Of a stretch of 50,248 bases of DNA, positions 21,800 through 29,848 are shown piece by piece. The stretch spans positions 1 through 50,248 of the IMG/VR virus record IMGVR_UViG_3300035698_012004. One strand, written 5' to 3'. Origin of the DNA: a virus. The notes beneath the pieces are model-generated. The model ran no database searches and had not been told where the DNA came from. It saw only the letters and a program-made list of their open reading frames with translations. The position numbers were made by a program, and so were the translations under genes. Position 1 is the first letter of the stretch, and the number at the start of each line of letters is the position of its first letter.

Positions 21800-23223
21800 C
21801 CCCTCGTGAACGACGCCTCGCCCGCGCAATGGGCCGGGACAACGGTCGGGCCGTGCGCTGGGGTGTGGCGGCGGCGACGGTGACCGGTGCCCGGCTGATG
21901 CGGGCGGTACTGGCAGCCTACCGGCGGCGTGACCCCCGACTGATCCACCTGCCCCAGCAGCACTTGCTCAAGATCGTTCCCCAGCTTCGTGACGCCATGA
22001 CGATGGCCCAGCTCACCGGGCTTCAGCGGGGCCGGCAGCTTGCTTCGCTGAGCCTGGGCTACGAGCAGGCGATCGGCGTACTGACCCGCCGGATGGCGAT
22101 TCCCCATGAGCAGCTTGTCGAGTTGGGCAACCGTCACGAGATGGCGGCGGTGCAAATGCTCACGAAGGCGTCCGACGCGGTCGAGCACAAGCTACAGGAG
22201 ACGATGCTGGAGATCACCCAGCGAGGGATGCACGTCCGCGAGGGGCGGGCCGCGCTGGGCGAGGCGTTCACCAGCCTGGGGCTCACCCCCCGCAGCAGCT
22301 TCCAGCTCGAGGCGATCTTTCGCACGCAGACGCAGACGGCGTACTCAGCGGGTCTCTACGACTCGATGTGCGACCCGGACATCGACGAGATCCTGTGGGG
22401 GTACAAGTACGTGACCGTCGGTGACGATCGGGTACGGGATTCCCATGTGGGATTGGAGGGCATGACGCTGCCAAAGGACTCGCCCGAGTGGGACACGTTC
22501 TGGCCACCAAACGGGTGGGCTTGCCGGTGCGTCCCGATCCCGATCTACGAGCCACGGGAGGCGGTCCGGCCGGAGGCCGGCCTTCGGCCGGACAAGGGTT
22601 TCGACTACCATCCGGGGAAGGTACTGGGGGGCGACGGGGCGAGTCTGCGGCCAGGGGTGGGGCCCCGCATAGGAGCAAAGCCGAAGCCCGCCAAGCAGCC
22701 CGTCCCGGTTGCCCCGGAGGTCAGTACCCGGTCCGGCCTCGGGCAAGCGATCCATGCGGAGGCCGCAGAGTGGGGCGTCGATCCGGGGCACCTGTCGGAG
22801 GCCGTGGATTATCTGTACATAGAAAGGGCCGCGGTTGTCCGAGAGATTCAGACGGCGAAGGCGGCGGCCCACAAGCTGACCGGGTTGCCCTCGTCAACTG
22901 TCCGCAGGCTGGAGAATGAGGGATTCGACTATTCGTCCGGCCAGGCTATCGGCGGGAAAACAGGGGCGCGGGTCGGGCAGCTCGACGTATGGGCTCCCGA
23001 ACTGGCGAGGCAACACCCGGAGTTAGAGCTGGGTGATCCAGACGGCTTTTCTGGTGATCTAACGGCAAACCTGTGGGACCTATTGAGCAAGCCCCGCGTG
23101 GTGCAGCCGCAAAAGATCGACCTGGTGAGGGACGGCGTCGAGCTGGTCTACACGAGCCAGCAGACGCGCGGCGCTGTCCTTGCACTTGATGCAATCGAGG
23201 ACGTTTCGGCCGTCCCGTTTTGA
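21787..23223 (+). CDS. MuF-like minor head protein with long C-terminal extension
   Basis: A 478-aa protein. Residues 170-260 hold the Mu F/SPP1 gp7 domain: FQLEAIFRTQTQTAYSAGLY, then VTVGDDRVRDSHVGLEGMTL and FWPPNGWACRCVPIPIYE. The protein sits in the head near the portal. After a Pro/Lys linker (about residue 300) there is a separate 170-aa domain that I do not recognise. MuF proteins sometimes carry effector domains at this position. Confidence 0.85.
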   Translation: MPLVTPRERRLARAMGRDNGRAVRWGVAAATVTGARLMRAVLAAYRRRDPRLIHLPQQHLLKIVPQLRDAMTMAQLTGLQRGRQLASLSLGYEQAIGVLTRRMAIPHEQLVELGNRHEMAAVQMLTKASDAVEHKLQETMLEITQRGMHVREGRAALGEAFTSLGLTPRSSFQLEAIFRTQTQTAYSAGLYDSMCDPDIDEILWGYKYVTVGDDRVRDSHVGLEGMTLPKDSPEWDTFWPPNGWACRCVPIPIYEPREAVRPEAGLRPDKGFDYHPGKVLGGDGASLRPGVGPRIGAKPKPAKQPVPVAPEVSTRSGLGQAIHAEAAEWGVDPGHLSEAVDYLYIERAAVVREIQTAKAAAHKLTGLPSSTVRRLENEGFDYSSGQAIGGKTGARVGQLDVWAPELARQHPELELGDPDGFSGDLTANLWDLLSKPRVVQPQKIDLVRDGVELVYTSQQTRGAVLALDAIEDVSAVPF

Positions 23224-23234
23224 CAGGGTGAGCC

Positions 23235-23558
23235 ATGTTCCCGGACCTGGAGATGGTCAAGCAGGTGGATGGGCTGCTGCCCAGGGGGTTGCCCTTGCGG
23301 CTATACCGAAGCCGTCACACGCGCGGGGCCTACCGCTACCACTTCGGTTTCCCTCGGGAGATTGTCGAGCCTGTGGCCTCGTGGCTGGAGCCGGCATGGG
23401 GTACGCACTGGCACGAAGACGGAGACTTCTGGCTCTGGTGGCTGCCAATTACAGGGGGCAAGGTGCCCCGGCGGGCGTTATCCGAACGGCTCCGCCGAAT
23501 GATCCGGCAGTACAATTGGGCGTTGTCGTGTGCCAAGGGGGTTCAGGAATCCAGTTGA
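23235..23558 (+). CDS. Hypothetical protein, 107 aa
   Basis: Trp-rich protein (SWLEPAWGTHWHEDGDFWLW). AGGGTGAG precedes ATG 23235. No family recognised. Lies between MuF and the first structural terminator. Confidence 0.65.
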   Translation: MFPDLEMVKQVDGLLPRGLPLRLYRSRHTRGAYRYHFGFPREIVEPVASWLEPAWGTHWHEDGDFWLWWLPITGGKVPRRALSERLRRMIRQYNWALSCAKGVQESS

Positions 23559-23559
23559 C

Positions 23560-23775
23560 ATGGACGATCAGCAGCCTTACAATTCCGGACGGAACGCTAC
23601 CGTACTGGCCCTGGCCCACCAGCGGCTGGACGAGCTGGCCGCGAGAGCCGCCGACGATCACACATGGGGATGGGTACGGGTTGGCATACGGTATCGAGAC
23701 GGCTTGGCGAAGCAGGTCGAACGGCACAGCGAGGGAACCGATGGCGTAGACGAGAACAGTAATAACGTCGACTAG
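23560..23775 (+). CDS. Hypothetical protein, 71 aa
   Basis: Short helical then beta protein (ALAHQRLDELAARAADDH, then GWVRVGIRYRDGLA) with an acidic, Asn-rich tail. The RBS is weak (AGGA). Followed by a strong terminator. Confidence 0.55.
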   Translation: MDDQQPYNSGRNATVLALAHQRLDELAARAADDHTWGWVRVGIRYRDGLAKQVERHSEGTDGVDENSNNVD

Positions 23776-23796
23776 GGACAACGGCTGACGAGGAAG

Positions 23797-23860
23797 AACC
23801 CGCGCCCGCGTCCCGAGCCTCTTTTGAACAGGGCTCGGGGTGTCGGTGCGGGTTTCCTTT
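23797..23860 (+). terminator. Rho-independent terminator before the head genes
   Basis: AACCCGC (23797-23803) pairs with GCGGGTT (23848-23854) around an inner CCCGAGCC/GGCTCGGG stem; TTTCCTTTTT follows. GGGGAG, the RBS of the next gene, starts right after the T-tract, as in the two other terminator-SD arrangements in this genome. Confidence 0.75.
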
Positions 23861-23876
23861 TTGGGGAGTGAACGAT

Positions 23877-24497
23877 ATGAACGGCGTGCTCGATCTTGCG
23901 GTGACCATCGCGGGGCTGTCGATATCCGGCTCGAAGATCACCCGGGCTTACGACTCCGGCGAGGGCTACGGGCCGTGGACGATCCCGGCTGCCGTCGCCG
24001 GCTCCCTGACCACGCGGGGCGGAGACGACAGCGGCGTGATCACGTTCACCTCTGCCCACGGCCTCCTGGTCGACGACCTGATCGACATCTACTGGGCGGC
24101 GGGCGTCCGCTACTGGTCCCTGGTGACGGTCGTTGACGAGCTGGTCGTCACGTTCACCGACACGCTGGCCAATGATAGCGGCGGCGACGTGATGCCGGCC
24201 CAGGACACGGCCGTGCTGGCGGATGAGCGGATCGAGAAGCCCGTGTCATTCGACGGTGACGATATGGTGGAGCTAGCTCTCTGGATGAAAAAGCGCGGAC
24301 ACTTCGAGTTTCTCGACGTTGCCGACGCCTCGCTCTGGGCCCAGGAGCTACCGGCCAACGAGCTGCTACCGTGGGTCGACACCTGGCCGTACACGCGGCC
24401 GATCACCGGCAACGCGGCGGCGAAGGTTCGGTATTCCAACGGCGTGGCCGAGAACTCCGAGTTCCGGTTTGGCGTGTTGACGGGGAGTGTGCTCTAA
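23877..24497 (+). CDS. Structural protein upstream of the head protease, 206 aa
   Basis: Beta-rich (SGVITFTSAHGLLVDDLIDI, then DELVVTFTDTLANDSGGDV). GGGGAG sits eight bases before ATG 23877; an in-frame GTG at 23868 is too close to it. Abuts the protease gene (TAATG). Position suggests a head or tail structural role; family not recognised. Confidence 0.65.
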   Translation: MNGVLDLAVTIAGLSISGSKITRAYDSGEGYGPWTIPAAVAGSLTTRGGDDSGVITFTSAHGLLVDDLIDIYWAAGVRYWSLVTVVDELVVTFTDTLANDSGGDVMPAQDTAVLADERIEKPVSFDGDDMVELALWMKKRGHFEFLDVADASLWAQELPANELLPWVDTWPYTRPITGNAAAKVRYSNGVAENSEFRFGVLTGSVL

Positions 24498-25783
24498 TGC
24501 CCTGGACCGTGAAAGACGCCCGGCAGAAGAACCCCCGCATTCGCTCGGATGGCGAGGCCCGGATGTGGGTGCGCGTCGCCAACCGCGCGCTGCGGGCCGA
24601 GTTGAAAGGCAATCCCCGAGAGGAGGCCGAAGAGCGGTCGATCGAGGCGGCCAACGGGGCGCTGAAGGAAATGCGCCGGAAGGGCGGGGCAGGGAAGTTT
24701 GCCAGGGATCTGGGGGACGTGCTCTTGCAGTGGATGTTGAAGCCCACAAAGCCCGCTTCGCACACCAAGCCGCTCATCCTGTACGCCCCGGGGACGACGA
24801 GTTTTGTGTCGCTCGACAGCAAGCCCATCAGGTTGGGTGGTACCCCGATTCACCGCTACCGCAAGGAAGTGATTCGCATCGGCGATTACGTCCACCCGGA
24901 CACGGGTCAGAAGTTTTCCGTGACGCCCAAGACTCTGGCCCACTGGGCTGCGACGTTCGCCCGGATGCGTGAGAACGGCGTGGGTGTGACCGTCCCGCTG
25001 AAGCACGAGAACGAGGACAACCCCGAGAAGACGCTGGGGAACGTTGACGAGTTACTCGTCGATGGTGATGCCCTGGTGGGTATCTTCAGTCTTATCGGCG
25101 ACGACGCCCCACGGATCGCCGAGTCGAACGACGTGAGCCTGTTCGTTCCGCCCGAGTTCACCGACGCCCGCGGCAACGTCTACAAGCACCCCATTCGTCA
25201 TATCGCCATCACGCCGGTTCCAGTGATCCCCGGTCTCAAGAAATGGGAATCGTTGGCAGCGGCCTACACGTTGACACAGGAGCCATCCACCATGGCCTTC
25301 GATTGGAAGAAACTGGGGACCGACCTCGAGCTCAAGGCCGAGCTGACCGAGGAGACCGCCCCTGAACTGCTCCTGGCGCACGTCGGCGACTTGAAGAAGC
25401 AGGTGGCCGAGGTGGGCAAGAAGAAGCCCGATCCGGCGCCTGCGACTGCCGACCCCCCGGTGGTCGATCCGACGCTCCTGTCCCTGGCGTCCGAGAACCG
25501 GCGGATGAAGCTGGACGCGCTGGTCGAGGCGGCGAGGATCACCCCGGCCGTCCGCGACAAGCTCGCAGCCCAGTACGTCGATGCGGAGCCGCTCGCCCTG
25601 TCCTTGTCCCGCGGCGGCGACAACTTCGACGCCCTGGTCAACGCGCTGGCCGAGAACGACCCGGTCGAGCTGGGCGAGAAGTCGGGGCCCCAGACCTTGC
25701 GGCTTTCGCGGGGGGACGCCGGCGAAACACAGAAGCTGATCGACAAACAAATCGAGCGCAGTAAGCAGCAACTGGGCTCTTAG
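24497..25783 (+). CDS. Head maturation protease (Mu gpI-like) with scaffold region
   Basis: A 428-aa protein. Residues 120-255 match Mu-I-type capsid proteases: PLKHENEDNPEKTLGNVDEL, ALVGIFSLIGDDAPRIAESN, DVSLFVPPEFTDARGNVY, then HPIRHIAITPVPVIPGLK. The C-terminal 163 aa are helical and charged, typical of scaffolds (LAHVGDLKKQVAEVGKKK). As in Mu, a second start inside the gene probably makes the scaffold alone. The product cleaves scaffold and capsid during procapsid maturation. Confidence 0.85.
   Translation: MPWTVKDARQKNPRIRSDGEARMWVRVANRALRAELKGNPREEAEERSIEAANGALKEMRRKGGAGKFARDLGDVLLQWMLKPTKPASHTKPLILYAPGTTSFVSLDSKPIRLGGTPIHRYRKEVIRIGDYVHPDTGQKFSVTPKTLAHWAATFARMRENGVGVTVPLKHENEDNPEKTLGNVDELLVDGDALVGIFSLIGDDAPRIAESNDVSLFVPPEFTDARGNVYKHPIRHIAITPVPVIPGLKKWESLAAAYTLTQEPSTMAFDWKKLGTDLELKAELTEETAPELLLAHVGDLKKQVAEVGKKKPDPAPATADPPVVDPTLLSLASENRRMKLDALVEAARITPAVRDKLAAQYVDAEPLALSLSRGGDNFDALVNALAENDPVELGEKSGPQTLRLSRGDAGETQKLIDKQIERSKQQLGS
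25292..25783 (+). CDS. Nested scaffold protein (internal in-frame start)
   Basis: ATG 25292 (MAFDWKKLGTDLELK) is in frame with the protease gene and has AGGAG at 25278-25282, nine bases upstream. It opens exactly where the protease domain ends and the helical scaffold begins, giving a 163-aa protein analogous to Mu gpZ or lambda Nu3. Confidence 0.7.
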   Translation: MAFDWKKLGTDLELKAELTEETAPELLLAHVGDLKKQVAEVGKKKPDPAPATADPPVVDPTLLSLASENRRMKLDALVEAARITPAVRDKLAAQYVDAEPLALSLSRGGDNFDALVNALAENDPVELGEKSGPQTLRLSRGDAGETQKLIDKQIERSKQQLGS

Positions 25784-25801
25784 TACTAGGGAGACGTTTC
25801 G

Positions 25802-26833
25802 ATGACAACGGTTTTGTCAGAACTCAAGCGGCTGGGGGACATCCTCAAGTACGAGGTGAACCCGGCCCTTTGCCGATCGGCCAAGCCGATCGCTACCGCG
25901 CAATCGCTTTCGCCGGGTGACGTGTGCGAGTTCAGTGGGACCGAGAAGGTCAAGCTTACGGCGGCCGTGAACGAGGTGCAGTCGATCGTGTTCGGTGGGG
26001 CACCCACCGGTGGCACGTTCGTCCTCTGGGTTCAAAATACCGACGGGGTGATGGTGCCGACGACGGCCCTCGCGCATAGCGCCAGCGCGGCCACGATTTC
26101 GACGGCCCTGGATGTTGCGACTGGGGTTGCTACCGGCATCGTCGCCACGGGTACAACTCTCCCCGACCAGACGATCACGTTCACCTACTCCGGTACCGGC
26201 TTCGCCGGACTAGGCTACCCGATGATCGTTTCGGACATCAGCCTGCTCACCGGTGGTGCTCCCACCGCAGTGGAGTCCCGGACCACGGCAGGGCACTCCT
26301 CCGGCGGACTTGCCGATTCGGTTTGCCTGGAGACGATCACGGCGGTCGACGAAGTTCAAACGGTCGTGATGGCTGGGACACCCACGGGGGGGACGTTTAC
26401 CCTGACGTTCCTTCATTACACGGGCGTCGAGGTTACCACGGGGACCATCGCCTACAACGCGGCGGATTCGGTTGTCCTGGCGGCGATCAACGCCGTGCTT
26501 GGGGTGAGTGCCGTGGCAGTTTCCTTGATCGCCACGCCGCTGCCGGACGACACGATCACGATCACGTTTTCCGGTGCCAACTATGCGGGCGAGCCGCAGC
26601 GGATTGTGTCGGCCGACATTGCGTTACTCACGGGTGGGCCGCCCACCGCAGTGGAAGCCCGCACCACCGTGGGCAAGGGCGCCAATGGGTTGTTCCTGAT
26701 CCGCGGTCCGGCGATCGTCGATTACAACCAGCTCGATTTCAATGCGCGGACGGAGGCGAACGCGCTGGCCGCGCTGGCGGCCTTGGACATCCAGACGATG
26801 ACCGAGCCGACGTACACGAAGCAGACAACGTAG
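25802..26833 (+). CDS. Head decoration-like protein with two inserted repeats
   Basis: A 343-aa protein placed where the decoration protein normally sits. N-terminal (PGDVCEFSGTEKVKLTA) and C-terminal (LFLIRGPAIVDYNQLDFN) parts look like a continuous small beta-fold interrupted by two homologous repeats of about 100 aa. Each begins AVNEVQSIVFGGAPTGGTF / AVDEVQTVVMAGTPTGGTF and ends LLTGGAPTAVESRTT / LLTGGPPTAVEARTT. The repeats are probably surface Ig-like domains. Confidence 0.7.
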   Translation: MTTVLSELKRLGDILKYEVNPALCRSAKPIATAQSLSPGDVCEFSGTEKVKLTAAVNEVQSIVFGGAPTGGTFVLWVQNTDGVMVPTTALAHSASAATISTALDVATGVATGIVATGTTLPDQTITFTYSGTGFAGLGYPMIVSDISLLTGGAPTAVESRTTAGHSSGGLADSVCLETITAVDEVQTVVMAGTPTGGTFTLTFLHYTGVEVTTGTIAYNAADSVVLAAINAVLGVSAVAVSLIATPLPDDTITITFSGANYAGEPQRIVSADIALLTGGPPTAVEARTTVGKGANGLFLIRGPAIVDYNQLDFNARTEANALAALAALDIQTMTEPTYTKQTT

Positions 26834-26844
26834 GACTGAACCCG

Positions 26845-26976
26845 GGGCCGCCGCGCTTACGTGGCGGTCAACTAGGGCGAGAAGCCGGAGTAATTACCGG
26901 CCAGACGCCCCAAACGTCGCTGCCTTTGGGGGGCTGCACGTAGGAACGTGCGGCCCCCTTTTTTGGAGGTAGCGTT
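26845..26976 (+). promoter_or_regulatory. Multi-hairpin leader A with terminator against the capsid SD
   Basis: Hairpins: CCGCC/GGCGG, GCCGG/CCGGC, CCCCAAA/TTTGGGG, then a 13-bp stem GGGGGCTGCACGT/ACGTGCGGCCCCC (26929-26941/26946-26958, loop AGGA) followed by TTTTTT. The SD GGAGG (26965-26969) starts at the last T. Leader B at 39915-40050 repeats this layout and the sequence TTTTTTGGAGGTAGCG. No promoter fits between hairpin and start, so it either attenuates read-through or is a processing and stabilising element. Confidence 0.7.
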
Positions 26977-27981
26977 ATGGGCTCCGTGCTCGACGTGTTC
27001 AACGGCGACGCCTATACGGTAAAATCGTTGACCGACTGGGTCAACAAGCAGCCGTACAAGCCGGCTCGAATCGATCAGATGGGGTTGTTCCAGACCCGGG
27101 GTGTGACTACCACGTCCGTGATGGTCGAGGAGCGAGAAGGTCTACTGGCCCTTCTGCCGACTCGGCGACGCGGGGAGGCGGGGGTGATCGGTGCGAGGCC
27201 GAAGCGGAAGGTGCGGTCCATCGCGATCCCTCATATCCCGTACCCCGACACGATCATGGCCGATGATGTGCAGAATGTTCGCGCATTCGGCTCGACGGAC
27301 CAGACTGAAGCGATCATGTCCGTAGTGAACGATCGTCTCTTGGCCATGCGGGGGGACCACGCGGCCACACTGGAGTATCACCGGATCGGCGCGCTGCAAG
27401 GTGTGATCCTCGATGCCGACGGCGCGGACGTGGTCTGCGATCTCCATGCCGAGTTCGGAACGACCCCGACGTCGATCGACTTCGATCTCGGCAGCTCGAC
27501 GACGAAGGTCCGCAACAAGTGCGTCGAGGTCATCCGCGCGATGGAAACCGCGCTAGGTGCCTCGCCCTACACGTACATCCACGCTTTCTGCGGTGCGACG
27601 TGGTTCGACAAGTTCATCGAACACGACGCGGTCAAGAAGGCGTACGAGTTGTACCAGCAGGGGGAGCTGTTGCGGACGGACGTCCGCACCGGCTTCAAGT
27701 TCGGGAACATCATCTTCGAGGAGTACCGGGGCTCGGTTTCCGGCGTGACTTTCTTCCCGGCGGCCGAAGCGCGATTCTTCCCGGTGGGTGTGCCCGGTCT
27801 GTTCGTCACGTACTTCGCACCGGCGAACTACGTCGAGACGGTCAACACGATCGGGCTGCCGATCTACGCCAAGCAGCGGATGATGGACTTCGACAAGGGA
27901 ATCCAGATGGAGACGCAGTCGAATCCGCTCAATCTCTGCCTGCGGCCGACGTCCTTGATCCGCGGCACAACCTCCAGCTAA
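26977..27981 (+). CDS. Major capsid protein (lambda gpE family)
   Basis: 334 aa, close to lambda E (341 aa). Recognisable segments: IPYPDTIMADDVQNVRAFGS, TLEYHRIGALQGVILDADG, AFCGATWFDKFIEHDAVKKA, TGFKFGNIIFEEYRGSV and FPVGVPGLFVTYFAPANYVE. Forms the HK97-fold icosahedral shell. A strong GGAGG lies 7 bases before ATG, directly after leader A, consistent with high expression. Confidence 0.92.
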   Translation: MGSVLDVFNGDAYTVKSLTDWVNKQPYKPARIDQMGLFQTRGVTTTSVMVEEREGLLALLPTRRRGEAGVIGARPKRKVRSIAIPHIPYPDTIMADDVQNVRAFGSTDQTEAIMSVVNDRLLAMRGDHAATLEYHRIGALQGVILDADGADVVCDLHAEFGTTPTSIDFDLGSSTTKVRNKCVEVIRAMETALGASPYTYIHAFCGATWFDKFIEHDAVKKAYELYQQGELLRTDVRTGFKFGNIIFEEYRGSVSGVTFFPAAEARFFPVGVPGLFVTYFAPANYVETVNTIGLPIYAKQRMMDFDKGIQMETQSNPLNLCLRPTSLIRGTTSS

Positions 27982-27996
27982 CGAGGAGCTAGGAAC

Positions 27997-28299
27997 ATGG
28001 CGGAAATAAAGCTCCCGGCGCCCCTCGTTCCGCTGGGCTATGAGCAGATCACCAGCTTGGTTGCGTCGGTAGGGTTGACCGTGCCCGCCGGTGCGTGGAT
28101 CGCCGACATCCAGGCCGACCCGACGGCAGCCGTCGACGTGCGGTATCGCGCCGACGGTACGGCCCCCGAGGCCGCCATAGGGGCGGCGATCCAATCGGCC
28201 ACGACGCAACGGTTCATCGGCCGGGCCCTGCTCCAGGCGCTGCGGTTCATCGAGGAAGGGGCGAGCGCCAAACTAAACGTCCATTACTACGGCGGCTAG
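27997..28299 (+). CDS. Small virion-region protein, paralogue 1
   Basis: 100 aa. Shares LTVPAGAWIADIQADPTA, then FIEEGASAKLNVHYYGG, with the next gene along its full length. A compact beta protein right after the capsid gene; a minor head or decoration role is likely but unproven. Confidence 0.75.
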   Translation: MAEIKLPAPLVPLGYEQITSLVASVGLTVPAGAWIADIQADPTAAVDVRYRADGTAPEAAIGAAIQSATTQRFIGRALLQALRFIEEGASAKLNVHYYGG

Positions 28300-28314
28300 G
28301 AAGGAATACTCAGC

Positions 28315-28617
28315 ATGGCTGAACTCACAATCGACGGCCCTCTCGTCCCGAAGGGCTACGAGCAGCTTACCGGCCTGAGCGGGGTGAAGACGTTGACCGT
28401 GCCTGCCGGTGCGTGGATCGCGGACGTCCAATCCGATCCGACGGCCAACAAGGACGTTCGTTTCCGCATGGACGGGACCCCCCCTACGGCCACGGTGGGC
28501 GAAGCAATCCAGGCCCTCGCGACCAAGCGGTTCGTCGGCCGGGCCATCCTCGAAGCGCTCGTATTCATCGAGGAAGGGGCGAGCGCCAAGATCAACGTCA
28601 CGTACTACGGTGGGTAA
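28315..28617 (+). CDS. Small virion-region protein, paralogue 2
   Basis: 100 aa, same length as its neighbour and clearly homologous (LTVPAGAWIADVQSDPTA, FIEEGASAKINVTYYGG). The pair arose by tandem duplication and has diverged in the N-terminal strand and in the residues around RFRMDGTPPTATVGEAI. Confidence 0.75.
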   Translation: MAELTIDGPLVPKGYEQLTGLSGVKTLTVPAGAWIADVQSDPTANKDVRFRMDGTPPTATVGEAIQALATKRFVGRAILEALVFIEEGASAKINVTYYGG

Positions 28618-28635
28618 AAAAAGGGGGGGGGCTGC

Positions 28636-29079
28636 ATGGCAGATTCCCAATTTGCAAAGCTGCTCAAGGATCACCCCTTCGGCTTCTTCGCCGATCCCAT
28701 GACGCTCCGGCCGCTAAAGCCGTGGCTGCCCATCGTCCAGGCCGACTGGATGCCGAATGCGCGGGACATGCGGCTTTCAAAGCCGGTGGCGTTCATCGAT
28801 CCGAACGGCCATATCTGGCGCGCCGCCACCGGGCGCGTCGTCGATGGGATGTCCTCCCCCCGGCTCCTCTGGCGTATTCAACCGCCGTTCGTTGGCCGGG
28901 GAAGGGAAGGCAGCGTGATCCACGACGTGGCTTGCGTGGACAAACTGCGGCCGAGCTCGGAGGTGCATTGGGTGTTCTGGTGCGCGATGCGGGCGCGGCG
29001 TATGAGCCCGTGGGAAGCATGGTGGAGGTGGGCTGGGACTCGGGTGCGTGGTCCACGATTCAGGGGGACGGCGAAATGA
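28636..29079 (+). CDS. DUF1353 family protein
   Basis: 147 aa. RVVDGMSSPRLLWRI, then EGSVIHDVACVDKL...VHWVFWCAMRARRMSPWEAW, matches the DUF1353 pattern (conserved G-x-S-x-P then HD). This family is common next to phage lysis and tail genes; biochemical role unknown. GGGGGGGG precedes the ATG. Confidence 0.8.
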   Translation: MADSQFAKLLKDHPFGFFADPMTLRPLKPWLPIVQADWMPNARDMRLSKPVAFIDPNGHIWRAATGRVVDGMSSPRLLWRIQPPFVGRGREGSVIHDVACVDKLRPSSEVHWVFWCAMRARRMSPWEAWWRWAGTRVRGPRFRGTAK

Positions 29080-29192
29080 AGCTCCGAGATTTCGAATACC
29101 TCGATCCCGAATACCTCTGGTGGGCTCTTGACGTGATCGGTGCGACTCTCATTTGGTTGGCGTTGGTGGCCGGAGTTTTGAGGGTGCCGTGA
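29076..29192 (+). CDS. Tiny membrane protein, 38 aa
   Basis: ATGA overlap with DUF1353. One hydrophobic segment (WALDVIGATLIWLALVAGVL) follows a charged N-terminus (MKLRDFEYLDPEY). Candidate holin-like peptide, by composition and position only. Confidence 0.6.
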   Translation: MKLRDFEYLDPEYLWWALDVIGATLIWLALVAGVLRVP

Positions 29193-29287
29193 GCGGAAAT
29201 GATAACGAATCAATCGTCAGAGCGGTTGCGCTGGCGGTCGTGTTTTGCTTGATTTCGCTGTTAGTCTGGATGGTCGTAAAACCATGA
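29189..29287 (+). CDS. Tiny membrane protein, 32 aa
   Basis: GTG start overlaps the previous stop (GTGA). N-terminal polar segment (MSGNDNESIVR), then one transmembrane helix (AVALAVVFCLISLLVWMVV). Together with the 38-aa neighbour it could form a two-component membrane factor. No homologue recognised. Confidence 0.55.
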   Translation: MSGNDNESIVRAVALAVVFCLISLLVWMVVKP

Positions 29288-29499
29288 GCCGTCGGGTGTG
29301 GAGCAAGTTGAAACGGGGATTGCGGGTTGTCCACCGCCTGAGCAATCGTCGAGTGAGCCAGTCCGGCGGCTCTTTTTCAAAAGGCATTCGGTGGCTCGCA
29401 TCATACGGCAAGTGTGGAGCCTGCGGAGACCGGGAGTTTGGTCGTGTCGAAGGATTGTGCTCCGTTTGTCGCGGAGTGCGCAAAGCGATGTACCTGTAA
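29284..29499 (+). CDS. Small basic zinc-finger protein, 71 aa
   Basis: ATGA overlap with the previous gene. A basic N-terminus (RRVWSKLKRGLRVVHRLSNR) precedes a four-Cys finger (CGACGDREFGRVEGLCSVCR). Likely binds nucleic acid; function unknown. Confidence 0.6.
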   Translation: MSRRVWSKLKRGLRVVHRLSNRRVSQSGGSFSKGIRWLASYGKCGACGDREFGRVEGLCSVCRGVRKAMYL

Positions 29500-29515
29500 C
29501 GCGAAGGAAATGACC

Positions 29516-29848
29516 ATGTTGGAGAAGATTGCGATGCGGTGTTCGGATCGAGTCAAGCTGGTCCATGCGATGGTGTTCCCGTGGGAGAGCATCATCGCGA
29601 TCATCATCTCGCTCATTCAGGAGTGCTTCGACCAGGAAGAGGCGATGAAGACGGCGTGCGTGGAACCGTCGAGGTTTCAGATGTTCATGCTGCACCGTTT
29701 TTGTTTGACGGCGGCCGGCAGAACGTTCTCTGGTCGACAGCGTCGATGTGCGGCGAATGCCCTGGCAGATTCGGTGATCGAAACGGCTTCGATGATGTCG
29801 GATGAGGAAATCAGCGAGGTCTTCCGGGAGGCCCAACAGCGTGGCTGA
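29516..29848 (+). CDS. Hypothetical protein, 110 aa
   Basis: Helical protein with a hydrophobic stretch (PWESIIAIIISLIQECF). GAAGG at 29503-29507 favours ATG 29516 over ATG 29510. The C-terminus is SDEEISEVFREAQQRG. No family recognised. Overlaps the next GTG start. Confidence 0.55.
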   Translation: MLEKIAMRCSDRVKLVHAMVFPWESIIAIIISLIQECFDQEEAMKTACVEPSRFQMFMLHRFCLTAAGRTFSGRQRRCAANALADSVIETASMMSDEEISEVFREAQQRG

